From positions 1 through 64,000 of the forward strand of contig NZ_AUIF01000030.1 in assembly GCF_000423565.1 (NCBI RefSeq): 64,000 nt of DNA. The letters run 5' to 3'. Below are positions 44,787 to 53,579 of the stretch, piece by piece (positions within the stretch are counted from its first letter, which is position 1; each line of letters opens with the position of its first letter). Source of the DNA: Runella zeae DSM 19591. GTDB taxonomy: Bacteria > Bacteroidota > Bacteroidia > Cytophagales > Spirosomataceae. The translations under genes and the position numbers were made by a program. The notes beneath the pieces were generated by a model. It had not been told where the DNA came from, searched no databases, and was given only the letters and a program-made list of their open reading frames with translations.

Positions 44787-44934
44787 AAAATGATAGAAGA
44801 TTGTTTACAGTATCAACCACGAAAATTTTTGAATAATTCCGCTTTTTGACAATTGTTGTAAGCAAGTCTATCTTAGTTCCAACATAAGTTGTTGATTTAT
44901 TGTTATTTTTGTCAAAAGACTCATCTTGTTTGGT

Positions 44935-46773
44935 ATGTCAAGGCGCTTCCTTTTAATGGGTGTATATTGGGCATTCTACTTTATTTTATCAGCTAAAGCA
45001 GCTGCCAAAATATCTCATGAAACTACGGTAGTATGCAATACCAATATAAGCAAGCCCATTACTTTTGTTTCTAAAGTCGGGCAGCCTCAAAAAAGGCTTC
45101 AGGCCACTATATGCTATGACAGTACTGTGCAGCTCAATGCAACTAGTTTTTTAGCAAACAGTACATTTCAATGGACTCTCGACGATGTGTTGATTCCAAA
45201 CGCTAAAGATTCGATTTTAATAGTTAAAAACAACCAAATTGGGAATTATAAATGCTTGGTTTCGACACCTCTCTATTGTCCTGAAATGGTAGTTACACCG
45301 GGAATTGAGCTTGCTCTTTTTCCTAAACCTAATATTAGTATTTCAGAGGGAAATTTGACAGGCAATCCTTGCCAAGGTGGAACGGTCAAATTAAGTGCAG
45401 CTGTAAGTGGAGATGGCGCTTTTTTTTACCAATGGCTTTTTGAAAATCGACCTGTCCTAAGTGCGACTTCTAATACTTTGGAAGCAGTAGAGACGGGAAA
45501 TTATAGCTTGAAAATAACTGATCCTAATGGCTGTGCCTATCTTTCGTCTTCCTCTATCGTAATCACAAATACTCCTCCTAAAGCAGATTTGAAAGCTGCA
45601 AGAGCAGGGTTTTGTAAAGGCGGTAAAGTTACTCTAAATGCTACTCATGGGCGGACTTATATTTATCAGTGGTATCTTAACGGGCAACCTATAAGCGGTG
45701 TCAAAGATTCACTAATAGCTACACAGCCAGGAGTTTATAAGGTGAAAGTAACCGCTCCCAACAACTGCACCACCGAGTCGGAGGAAGTAAGAGTGATTCA
45801 ATATGAAGAACCTGTGGTGGAAATTGAGGCGAGTGGTAAAGAACTTTGCCCTGGGGCTTCGCTCTTACTCAAGGCAAAGGGTAAGGATTTGAAAGCTTTT
45901 GTATGGCTGCTAAATGGACAAGCAATAGAAGGGCAAACACAAGCCCAAGTTGTAGCGACTCAAGCGGGAAAATATACAGTTGCAATAAGAGATACCAATC
46001 GGTGTACAACTGTTTCTAGCGTATTTGAAGTATCAATGGTAGATAAAGTGGTGGTCCAGATGGATTCCATTCCCCCCTTTTGTAGTGAGATACTGAGGCC
46101 TGTCAAGTTGAAGGGAAGCCCTGAGGGTGGTATATTTTTGGGGAAAGGCGTGGTAGATGGAGTATTTGATCCTATTAAAGCAGGAAAAGGAATGCATACC
46201 ATCGTGTATGTCCTAAACGGTTCAGTAGAGTGTTTGAATGGAAAAGCAGAACAGACTGTGGCAGTAGTGGCACCGGCCAAAGTAGAGTTGGGTGAAAAGC
46301 GTAGCTTGGTAAGAGGAGCGAAATTAAAGATTGACGTCAATTTAGGCGAAGGATATATCTATGAGTGGACGCCCTCAGCGGGCATCGAAAATCCGACGAG
46401 TTTGTCTCCAATTTTCAGCCCAGAGACTACTACAATGTATCATTTAAAAGCTATTGGACCAGTAGGCTGCTTGGCCGAAGATAGCATAATGATTGAGGTA
46501 TTAGGGCCTCTTTATATCCCCGACGTATTCACGCCAAATAGGGATGGCCAAAATGACATGTGGATATTAAAAGGATTAGATCAATATCCAGAGATAGAAG
46601 TGATGGTGCTTAATAGATGGGGAGAAGTGGTATTTTTTGGTAAAGGAGACACTCAACTACCCTTTGATGGTACTTTTCAAGATAAACCTCTTTCAGATGG
46701 AGTGTATAGCTATGTGATAAAAACACCCTCTCATCAGTATGAATGGCGGGGGAAAGTATGGCTGATGAGGTAA
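44935..46773 (+). CDS. Secreted Ig-like repeat protein with T9SS type B (CHU_C) signal
   Basis: This protein of about 612 residues has a signal peptide, then repeated Ig-like (PKD-type) units. Typical repeat features are YQWLFENRPVLSATSNTLE, YQWYLNGQPISGVKDSL and FVWLLNGQAIEGQTQAQ, each with paired Cys. The C-terminal 90 residues, starting YIPDVFTPNRDGQNDMW and including MVLNRWGEVVFFG, form the gliding motility-associated CHU_C domain, a type B T9SS sorting signal. A TTG at 44926 is also in frame. It is probably a surface-displayed adhesin-like protein with unknown ligand. Confidence 0.85.
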   Translation: MSRRFLLMGVYWAFYFILSAKAAAKISHETTVVCNTNISKPITFVSKVGQPQKRLQATICYDSTVQLNATSFLANSTFQWTLDDVLIPNAKDSILIVKNNQIGNYKCLVSTPLYCPEMVVTPGIELALFPKPNISISEGNLTGNPCQGGTVKLSAAVSGDGAFFYQWLFENRPVLSATSNTLEAVETGNYSLKITDPNGCAYLSSSSIVITNTPPKADLKAARAGFCKGGKVTLNATHGRTYIYQWYLNGQPISGVKDSLIATQPGVYKVKVTAPNNCTTESEEVRVIQYEEPVVEIEASGKELCPGASLLLKAKGKDLKAFVWLLNGQAIEGQTQAQVVATQAGKYTVAIRDTNRCTTVSSVFEVSMVDKVVVQMDSIPPFCSEILRPVKLKGSPEGGIFLGKGVVDGVFDPIKAGKGMHTIVYVLNGSVECLNGKAEQTVAVVAPAKVELGEKRSLVRGAKLKIDVNLGEGYIYEWTPSAGIENPTSLSPIFSPETTTMYHLKAIGPVGCLAEDSIMIEVLGPLYIPDVFTPNRDGQNDMWILKGLDQYPEIEVMVLNRWGEVVFFGKGDTQLPFDGTFQDKPLSDGVYSYVIKTPSHQYEWRGKVWLMR

Positions 46774-46775
46774 AT

Positions 46776-46815
46776 AAAAAAGCAACTGACAGAGAGAGCT
46801 ATCAGTTGCTTTTTT
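46776..46815. terminator. Bidirectional terminator between the T9SS cargo gene and sucC
   Basis: A 14-bp perfect stem (46776-46789 with 46802-46815) with a 12-base loop and flanking A and T runs. It separates the two convergent genes. Confidence 0.85.
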
Positions 46816-46831
46816 ATTTTAAGAGATATTA

Positions 46832-48055
46832 CTACAATCCCAAAGATTTCAAGACTTCGGTTACTTTAGCGGCAGCTTCTTTGAACTCAATAGCAGAGTA
46901 AACTTTCAAGCCAGATTCATTGATGATACGTGCTCCTTCTTCGGCGTTGGTACCTTGCAAGCGCACAATGATTGGTACCGGAATATCCCCAATGGCTTTA
47001 TAGGCTTCCACAACCCCCGTTGCTACGCGGTCACAGCGAACAATTCCACCGAAGATATTGATAAGAATTGCTTTAACGTTAGGGTCTTTTAAAATAATAC
47101 GGAAACCAGCTTCTACTGTTTTGGCATTTGCCCCACCGCCTACATCGAGGAAGTTGGCAGGCTCACCGCCCGAAAGTTTGATTAAATCCATTGTACCCAT
47201 AGCCAAACCCGCACCATTGACCATACAACCTACGTTACCGTCAAGCTTAACGTAGTTGAGGTTGTTTTCGCCTGCTTCTACTTCAAGAGGGTCTTCCTCA
47301 TTAGTATCACGCATATTGGCGAGGTCTGCATGGCGAATCAGGGCATTGTCGTCCAAATTAACTTTGGCATCAACGGCCATGATTTTGTCATCAGAAGTTT
47401 TGAGTACGGGGTTGATTTCAAACATCGCCGCATCAGACTCCCAATATGCAGTATAAAGAGCCGAGACAAACTTAACCATTTCTTTGAAGGCATTGCCCGA
47501 CAAGCCAAACGCAAAAGCGATTTTACGAGCTTGGAAAGGCTGAAGGCCTACGCGAGGGTCTACCCATTCTTTGATGATTTTTTCGGGAGTATGTTCTGCT
47601 ACTTCTTCGATGTCCATACCACCTTCAGTACTTGCCATGATTACGGGGCATCCTTTGGCGCGGTCAAGCAAAATAGAAATATAATACTCTTTAGGTTCAG
47701 AAGCGCCAGGATAATAAGCGTCTTCGGCCAAGAAAATTTTGTTTACACGCTTGCCCTCAGGGCCAGTTTGGTGTGTTACGAGAATATGTCCTAAGAGGTT
47801 TGTGGCGATTTCGCGTACTTGGTCGGGCGATTTAGCTACTTGTACACCACGTTGTTCTAAACCTTGGATTTTTCCTTTACCACGTCCACCCGCGTGAATT
47901 TGAGATTTCACAACAACGAACTTTGAGCCAGTCCGTTCGGCGATGCTACGATATGCTTCTACAGCCCGTTCTGGAGTATCTACTACGATGCCGTCTTGCA
48001 CACGCACACCGTACTTTTTGAGTATTTCTTTACCTTGATATTCGTGAATATTCAT
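46832..48055 (-). CDS. sucC: Succinate-CoA ligase subunit beta
   Basis: This 407-residue ATP-grasp enzyme is the beta subunit of succinyl-CoA synthetase, which makes ATP or GTP from succinyl-CoA in the TCA cycle. MNIHEYQGKEILKKYGV is the conserved start. The ATP-grasp region has VVVKSQIHAGGRGKGK, and EINPVLKTSDDKIMAVDAK holds metal-binding residues. FLDVGGGANAKTVEAGF and ILINIFGGIVRCDRVATGV form the CoA-binding interface. sucD is not in the neighbouring sequence, so the two subunits are encoded apart. Length is slightly above the E. coli enzyme (388). Confidence 0.96.
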   Translation of the reverse strand: MNIHEYQGKEILKKYGVRVQDGIVVDTPERAVEAYRSIAERTGSKFVVVKSQIHAGGRGKGKIQGLEQRGVQVAKSPDQVREIATNLLGHILVTHQTGPEGKRVNKIFLAEDAYYPGASEPKEYYISILLDRAKGCPVIMASTEGGMDIEEVAEHTPEKIIKEWVDPRVGLQPFQARKIAFAFGLSGNAFKEMVKFVSALYTAYWESDAAMFEINPVLKTSDDKIMAVDAKVNLDDNALIRHADLANMRDTNEEDPLEVEAGENNLNYVKLDGNVGCMVNGAGLAMGTMDLIKLSGGEPANFLDVGGGANAKTVEAGFRIILKDPNVKAILINIFGGIVRCDRVATGVVEAYKAIGDIPVPIIVRLQGTNAEEGARIINESGLKVYSAIEFKEAAAKVTEVLKSLGL

Positions 48056-48356
48056 ATAGGTATTTTGGGTGAGTTGGTGAGATTTTTATTTTCCGTGCCA
48101 AATTACAGAAAATAACTGAATGGAAATAGGATTTTTTAGGTTTTAGCCTAGGGGCAGTTGCTAAATACTTAGAAGGCTTAGATTCTTCTCAAACTGAAAA
48201 AAAGAAAAAGGAAAGGAGTAAAACTAGGTTTGTTCTCTAAAAAAGAAAATATTAGATTTATCATAGGATTTTGGACTATTGCACAAACTTTTTAGTTGTA
48301 ATGTTAAAATCAGGATAGATTTTGGGCGTTCTTTATACAACCAAAACATTTATATT
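48056..48356. other. Intergenic region upstream of sucC
   Basis: This stretch of about 300 bases lies between the divergent sucC and DUF1361 genes. It has A-rich runs and no clear RNA gene, terminator or palindrome. Promoters for both genes are expected here but I cannot pick one with confidence. Confidence 0.4.
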
Positions 48357-49070
48357 TTGCTCAAACGTTTAATTGATCGATTGTGGAAATACCATCTCAG
48401 TATCTCTGAGCCACCTATTATTACGTTAGAAGGGCTTTATCCATTACTCCTATTGTTCTTGTTGAGTATGGTAGCTCTCACGTACCATATGATTAGGATT
48501 CAATTCAAAGAAGCGGTAGATTTTTCGTTGGATTGGAATCTTTTTTTAAGCTGGATTCCGCTTTTGGTCGCTTTTGTAGTAGATGTTTCTGTCAAAAGAT
48601 TTGGCGCATTGCCCGTATGGGTAGGAGTGTGGAGTGTAGTGTGGGTACTGTTTTTTCCAAATGCACCTTATATGATTACTGATTTGGTGCATCTGTCGGT
48701 GGATATGGGCAGTGACCTTACCTATCACGACATGATTATGCTATTTTTCTACGCCGAAGTAAGTCTTTTCAATGGACTGGTATCATTGTATTGGATGCAT
48801 CGGTCTTGGCAAAAGACTTATACTAAAAATATTGGAAATGCCCTTTTGATGGTAAGTTTGCCATTAGCTGGTTTTGGGATTTACTTAGGTCGAATCAGAA
48901 GGTGGAATAGCTGGGATATACTGCACAATCCTCAAGAGCTTTTCAACGCCATCTGGCAGAGTTTAACCGACCGGACAGCGTTGGTATTGAGTCTTGAATT
49001 TGGACTACTGTTAGGGATATTGTATCTAGTATTATGGGCCGTTTTACGTTTTCGGGTACGGCCCCGTTAG
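48357..49070 (+). CDS. DUF1361 membrane protein
   Basis: This protein of about 237 residues has roughly seven hydrophobic segments and the DUF1361 signature LFFPNAPYMITDLVHLSVDM. GFGIYLGRIRRWNSWDIL follows later, as in family members. No ATG lies before 48468, and starting there would cut the first membrane segment. A TTG at 48357 or 48279 is therefore likely to be used. The family has no known function. Neighbours give no clue. Confidence 0.8.
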   Translation: MLKRLIDRLWKYHLSISEPPIITLEGLYPLLLLFLLSMVALTYHMIRIQFKEAVDFSLDWNLFLSWIPLLVAFVVDVSVKRFGALPVWVGVWSVVWVLFFPNAPYMITDLVHLSVDMGSDLTYHDMIMLFFYAEVSLFNGLVSLYWMHRSWQKTYTKNIGNALLMVSLPLAGFGIYLGRIRRWNSWDILHNPQELFNAIWQSLTDRTALVLSLEFGLLLGILYLVLWAVLRFRVRPR

Positions 49071-49076
49071 AGAACC

Positions 49077-49856
49077 TTATACTTGTAGCATTACAATGCT
49101 TGTACCACCTATGTGTTTAACTCCTTTAAATAGAGGGTCATTTTTGTAGAATTCATTGAGTGCATCCCTAACTCCTTCCCAGTTAGTGTAATCATGCCAT
49201 AGGATAATTCCGCCTTTTTTGACGAGTTTGAGGGCGCGGTCTGTATCACTAAGCACATATTCATAGGCATGAGAACCATCCACAAACATCAAATCGATGG
49301 AGTTGTAGTAGGGTGAAAAATCAAAAGTAGCCGAGTCTCCAAACAATTGTTGGATATTTTTTTTAGCAGGATGATTTAGGAAACGCCCTCCTGATTGAGT
49401 TTTCTTTACATAAGCCTCTTCCGTTTTTTCGATTTGCATTTTGGTATTGCCGAGGTCTGCGGCGGGGAGGTCTAAAGTGAAAATTTGAGCGTTGGGAGCG
49501 TTAAGAGCTATATTTAGGGTAGTACGTCCCTCAAAAGTTCCAATTTCAAAAACCCTTTGAGGTTGATACTTTTGAATAATTTGGCAAATAACTTTCAGTT
49601 CAAACTCAGTGATATGTCCAAAACCACATTCATCGACGCCTTCATAAATGGCTTGGTCGTTGCCATTGATTGCTAATACATCCGTTTTAGGAATGATATA
49701 GGGGTCGATTGGGAAAGCATGAGGATCGTTGTTATGATTATAGACATTATATAAGTCCATTAATCGTTTTCTTTCGGTAGGATTGAAAAAGCTTGTAGTA
49801 AAAGTATATGCCAAACGACGCGTTGTACCAAGATATAACTTGATGAAATCGACCAT
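49077..49856 (-). CDS. Class I SAM-dependent methyltransferase
   Basis: This 259-residue methyltransferase of the Methyltransf_24 type has the SAM-binding motif RVFEIGTFEGRTTLNIAL. The acidic motif IFTLDLPAADLGNT comes next, and LMFVDGSHAYEYVLSDTD is the hallmark of this subfamily. It is followed by GGIILWHDYTNWEGV. Members methylate sugars in polysaccharides or other cell-surface compounds. The N-terminal 70 residues are unassigned. The gene is alone. Substrate unknown. Confidence 0.85.
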   Translation of the reverse strand: MVDFIKLYLGTTRRLAYTFTTSFFNPTERKRLMDLYNVYNHNNDPHAFPIDPYIIPKTDVLAINGNDQAIYEGVDECGFGHITEFELKVICQIIQKYQPQRVFEIGTFEGRTTLNIALNAPNAQIFTLDLPAADLGNTKMQIEKTEEAYVKKTQSGGRFLNHPAKKNIQQLFGDSATFDFSPYYNSIDLMFVDGSHAYEYVLSDTDRALKLVKKGGIILWHDYTNWEGVRDALNEFYKNDPLFKGVKHIGGTSIVMLQV

Positions 49857-50179
49857 AATGTATTAATGTAAATGGAGTAAATTGATATTAGAAAAAGTAT
49901 CAAAGATATATATATATTCTTAATTTATTAAGAAAAATATACTATGATGGTCGTACAATTATTTATAGTGAGTTGTTTCGTTTGGTTATTAATCTTTTTT
50001 GAATATCAAGAGTTTATTATTTTTGGTTAATGCAAACAACTCCTCTTATAATATTTGAAATAGGTCAAGTGTCTGAATATGAGGTGCTTTGTATTGTAGT
50101 GCTGAGTCGCAAGCATATAACAGTGGCTTCCCACTTTAGTGCTTAAAATTGGAAGAAAATTTTGTTTTAAGCTAGCAAA
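49857..50179. other. AT-rich intergenic region
   Basis: This region of about 320 bases between the methyltransferase start and the GntR stop is AT-rich, with a run of TA repeats around 49907-49917. I see no reading frame, strong hairpin or RNA gene in it. Confidence 0.4.
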
Positions 50180-50899
50180 TTAAAACCGCCCTTTCAGTAA
50201 ATATTTATCGGTACAAGCATAAAGAGAAGAATAAATGTTAAGATGGGGACGATTTGTTTCGATGCACTTTTCTAATCTTAACACAGGCGTATTGGGCTTT
50301 ATCTGCATCATTCGTGAAAGAGCCTCATCAGCCAAAGTAGCCCACACTTTCTCTTCGCCACGTTTTACGATGATACTGTATCGTTTACGAAGGGTGTCAA
50401 ACAATGACTTGTTTTCGAGTTTGAGCTTATGAAATTGGGGAACTTCTTCGGCAGGAAGAGCGATTTTTTCAAAAAAAATGACTTCATTATCAACAAATCT
50501 CAGCCGTTCGAAATAGTAGTATGGGCGCTGAGGTTGAGCTGATACAAACAGAAAATCGGCAGGAAATACCTTTAGAATCGGCTTCTGAACTATTTCGGTG
50601 CGAATCGCCGCCGCGTCTACGAGTTGATCCGTGTGGTGTGGCTGAATTGATAACATTCCTAACCCAATCGGTACGGGCTGTACAATACTGCCTTTTCCTT
50701 GAAATTTCTTAATAAAACCTTCTTCAGCGAGCATCGAAAGTGCCTGCCGGACTGTCGGCTGAGTAAGGTTGTAAGCTTGTTGAAGCTCTTTTTCAGAAGG
50801 TAGGAGGCTCCCAATTTCATACACGCCTTGCAGTAATTGTTGGCGGAGAGTCTCGTATAAATGTTGATAATGAGGAATGCGGGCAATGACTTCAGACAT
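50180..50899 (-). CDS. GntR-family regulator of the HutC (UTRA) type
   Basis: This 239-residue repressor has the winged helix GVYEIGSLLPSEKELQQAYN with LTQPTVRQALSMLAEEGFIK, the classic GntR DNA-binding region. A C-terminal UTRA ligand-binding domain follows (YYYFERLRFVDNEVIFFEKI, LSRMMQIKPNTPVLRLEKCI). HutC-type regulators respond to sugars, amino sugars or amino acids. It is divergent from nuoK by about 96 bases, but a regulatory link is doubtful. The target genes are not obvious. Confidence 0.9.
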   Translation of the reverse strand: MSEVIARIPHYQHLYETLRQQLLQGVYEIGSLLPSEKELQQAYNLTQPTVRQALSMLAEEGFIKKFQGKGSIVQPVPIGLGMLSIQPHHTDQLVDAAAIRTEIVQKPILKVFPADFLFVSAQPQRPYYYFERLRFVDNEVIFFEKIALPAEEVPQFHKLKLENKSLFDTLRKRYSIIVKRGEEKVWATLADEALSRMMQIKPNTPVLRLEKCIETNRPHLNIYSSLYACTDKYLLKGRF

Positions 50900-50995
50900 A
50901 GGTTAATGTATTTGAACAACCAACAAAGAAATATAAGAAACACCTTAATTTAAAGATTAGGCTGTTATTTTGAATATTTTTCTTAACATTGCAAT

Positions 50996-51310
50996 ATGCA
51001 ACCAATCGTTCCTATCCACTATTTTCTTCTAGTTGCGGCGGCTCTTTTTAGTATAGGTCTTGCCGTGATGGTGACCAAACGCAACGCAATAGCTGTACTA
51101 ATAGGCTTGGAGCTGGTGCTCAATGCCGTAAATCTCAATTTGATAGCTTTTGCGCAGTATGACCCTGTCCAATCTGCGGGCCAAATGTTTGCGCTTTTTG
51201 TTATTGTAGTGGCGGCGGCAGAATCGGCCGTGGCATTGGCAATATTGTTGAAAGTATATCGATACTATCAAACTACTGATTTGGATAATATAAGTTCAAT
51301 GAAAAAATAG
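50996..51310 (+). CDS. nuoK: NADH-quinone oxidoreductase subunit K
   Basis: This 104-residue protein has three membrane helices and the NuoK pattern: FLLVAAALFSIGLAVMVTKR, LIGLELVLNAVNLNLIAFA, then FALFVIVVAAAESAVALAI with conserved membrane glutamates. NuoK is a proton-translocating subunit of complex I in the inner membrane. No other nuo gene lies in this window, whereas it normally sits between nuoJ and nuoL. It is thus an isolated copy; whether it is the only nuoK or a second one cannot be seen. Confidence 0.88.
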   Translation: MQPIVPIHYFLLVAAALFSIGLAVMVTKRNAIAVLIGLELVLNAVNLNLIAFAQYDPVQSAGQMFALFVIVVAAAESAVALAILLKVYRYYQTTDLDNISSMKK

Positions 51311-51394
51311 CTTTTTCTTACGCTATTCGCTCAACTTTGTCGTTTAATAAAATAATCTAAGAAGATTTTTTCTTCTATTACAAGCAACAAGCCC

Positions 51395-52684
51395 ATGAAG
51401 CGTTTTGTATATTTTATTATACTGATTGCACTGTGCCACCTAGCTCAGGCACAGCAAACTTCTAAGTCACGGTCAAAAAGAAAAAATGATAAGACCACAA
51501 GCACCGTAGTTTCGAACGGAGCCGAAGATATTACCATTTTGGGAATAAAAAGTAAATTTCTCAATAAAGACTCTAGTGTAGCGGTAATATACATGAGAAT
51601 TGATTTGTCGCGCATCAATAACATGCCGGTTCGGTGGAAAGAGTTTGCTGATAAGTATACCATTAATTATGTACTTTATCCCGATTTTGCTTCGCGAGAG
51701 CGGTTGGGATACGGCAATATAGCCCTCAGTGAACAAAATGTGATTCAGATAGGGGCGGCCAAATTTATGGTTAATTTTGAAGTCAAACGTCCCACCAACT
51801 ATGCCCAGGCTATCATGCTGGCTGAGGTGTCGGAGATAGGTACTACCAAGAAAGTACTAAACGATTTGCAGTTGAGGTTTAAAGACAATAAACTGAGCGA
51901 TAGGTATACACTATTTGAAAAGACTGCGCAAGTACCTTTGCTTCAAAACTATATCAATGCCAACGATACCTTAGTGGTAAAAGATGTAAACAATACTAGG
52001 AAGAAACTCTTTGTTTCGCGGTATCGTCACGATTTTGATCCGGCTACCTCACCCATGAATACCAATCCCCGTAATGCACCTCGTACCTTGGGAGTAGATA
52101 GTACCTTTATGATCATGGCCAATACCCCTATTTCTTTCAAAGAAGAAGGGTTGTATTTTATGATGGAAGATACCACCGACGCTACAGGGATAGGTGTAGT
52201 GGTAGCCAATAGGCGGTTTCCAAAAATGACTCGACCGGCCGAATTGATAAGACCTGTGATGTATATGAGTCAAAGCCAAGAAATCAACGAGTTTTTGGCT
52301 ACCAAAGATCCTAAAAAGTCTTTAGATAGATATTGGCTTTCACTTATGAATGGTAATGCTGATTTGGCGAAGCGTACCATTAGTGCTTTTTATCATCGAG
52401 TAGAAGAAGCCAATCGGTTATTTACAACTTATAAGGAAGGTTGGAAAACAGACAAGGGAATGATTTTTATCATTATGGGTTCGCCAGACCGTGTCCAACG
52501 TAGTAAAGACCGAGAGGTGTGGGTGTATTCGCAAAGGGCCAATTTCTCAGAAATCAATTTTACCTTCAATCGACGCCCTAATCAATTTGTGGATGATCAT
52601 TATGAACTTCAACGCTACGTCGAATATCAGCCTATTTGGTATCCTATGGTAGAGGCGTGGCGCACGGGGGCGGTAAGAGATTAA
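51395..52684 (+). CDS. GWxTD domain-containing protein
   Basis: This 429-residue protein has a signal peptide (IALCHLAQAQ) and the C-terminal GWxTD domain: YKEGWKTDKGMIFIIMGSPD followed by REVWVYSQR. The N-terminal part has DSSVAVIYMRIDLSRIN and beta-rich sequence. GWxTD proteins are common in Bacteroidota and are exported or lipid-anchored; function is unknown. The next gene, a sugar isomerase homologue, begins 7 bases after its stop, so the two are co-transcribed. Confidence 0.88.
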   Translation: MKRFVYFIILIALCHLAQAQQTSKSRSKRKNDKTTSTVVSNGAEDITILGIKSKFLNKDSSVAVIYMRIDLSRINNMPVRWKEFADKYTINYVLYPDFASRERLGYGNIALSEQNVIQIGAAKFMVNFEVKRPTNYAQAIMLAEVSEIGTTKKVLNDLQLRFKDNKLSDRYTLFEKTAQVPLLQNYINANDTLVVKDVNNTRKKLFVSRYRHDFDPATSPMNTNPRNAPRTLGVDSTFMIMANTPISFKEEGLYFMMEDTTDATGIGVVVANRRFPKMTRPAELIRPVMYMSQSQEINEFLATKDPKKSLDRYWLSLMNGNADLAKRTISAFYHRVEEANRLFTTYKEGWKTDKGMIFIIMGSPDRVQRSKDREVWVYSQRANFSEINFTFNRRPNQFVDDHYELQRYVEYQPIWYPMVEAWRTGAVRD

Positions 52685-52691
52685 AAATACA

Positions 52692-53498
52692 ATGCTTATA
52701 AAGTTTTTTTGTCCGACTTGGGGGCTTGAAGCCCTACCGCTGGAAGAGGCTGCCAAAAAAGTGAAAGCAGCTGGATATGATGGCATGGAGATCGCTACTG
52801 CTCCTGACAAAGCTGCGGAGGCTATGGCTGTTATGAAATCGCATGGACTCGACGCTATATTAATGGCTTTTGGGGGTGGCAACAACTTCCCAGAGCATAA
52901 AGCTAAATATAAGGCTGATTTAGAAAAAATTGCTGCCTCTAAGCCGCTTCTTATCAATTGTCATACGGGTAAAGATTATTTTTCGTACGAACAAAATTGT
53001 GAACTAATTCAGGTGGCCTTTGATGTGCAACAAAAGACAGGCGTTCCAATTCTTCACGAAACTCATCGAGGGAGATTTACGTATAGTGCTCCTGCTACGC
53101 AACATTACTTTGTGACTTTTCCTGACCTTCGTCTCACCGGAGATTTTTCTCACTGGGTCAATGTGTCGGAGTCTTTGCTAAACGATCAAGTAGAAAATAT
53201 GGAGCGGGCTATAAAACATACCGACCATATTCATAATAGAGTAGGGCACCCTGAAGGTCCACAAGTCAACGACCCTCACGCTCCTGAATGGAAATCGTGC
53301 GTAGATGCTCATTTGGCTTGGTGGGATAAAATTGTGGAAATTCATCGAAAAAAAGGCAGTAAGGTGTTGACGATTACTTCTGAGTTTGGGCCAGCGCCAG
53401 GTTATTTACAGACTTTGCCCTATACCAACCTTCCCGTGGCAAGTCAGTGGGATATCAATGTATATATGAAAGATTTGTTGAAAAAACGTTATCAATAG
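52692..53498 (+). CDS. Sugar phosphate isomerase/epimerase-like TIM-barrel protein
   Basis: This 268-residue cytoplasmic TIM-barrel protein is of the xylose isomerase-like (AP_endonuc_2) superfamily. Features include FFCPTWGLEALPLEEAAKKV, then VKAAGYDGMEIA and PILHETHRGRFTYS, whose Glu and His are likely metal ligands. LRLTGDFSHWVNVSES and ITSEFGPAPGY complete the metal site. Unlike the 6.5-kb homologue it has no signal peptide. It follows the GWxTD gene closely. Exact sugar substrate unknown. Confidence 0.85.
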   Translation: MLIKFFCPTWGLEALPLEEAAKKVKAAGYDGMEIATAPDKAAEAMAVMKSHGLDAILMAFGGGNNFPEHKAKYKADLEKIAASKPLLINCHTGKDYFSYEQNCELIQVAFDVQQKTGVPILHETHRGRFTYSAPATQHYFVTFPDLRLTGDFSHWVNVSESLLNDQVENMERAIKHTDHIHNRVGHPEGPQVNDPHAPEWKSCVDAHLAWWDKIVEIHRKKGSKVLTITSEFGPAPGYLQTLPYTNLPVASQWDINVYMKDLLKKRYQ

Positions 53499-53517
53499 CA
53501 ATTGAAGGTATAGCCCT

Positions 53518-53560
53518 AAAAAGAAATGGTTGGTGAATCGTTCACCAACCATTTCTTTTT
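53518..53560. terminator. Strong bidirectional terminator between the isomerase and sppA
   Basis: A 20-bp perfect stem (53518-53537 with 53541-53560) with a three-base loop lies between convergent genes. The ends are A-rich and T-rich. It is among the strongest hairpins in the window. Confidence 0.9.
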
Positions 53561-53579
53561 AGAGAAAATATTTTCAGAA

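Noticed and set aside
47330-47794. 154-codon open frame antisense to sucC
   Set aside because: Fully inside sucC, with composition dictated by the opposite strand; no domain seen.
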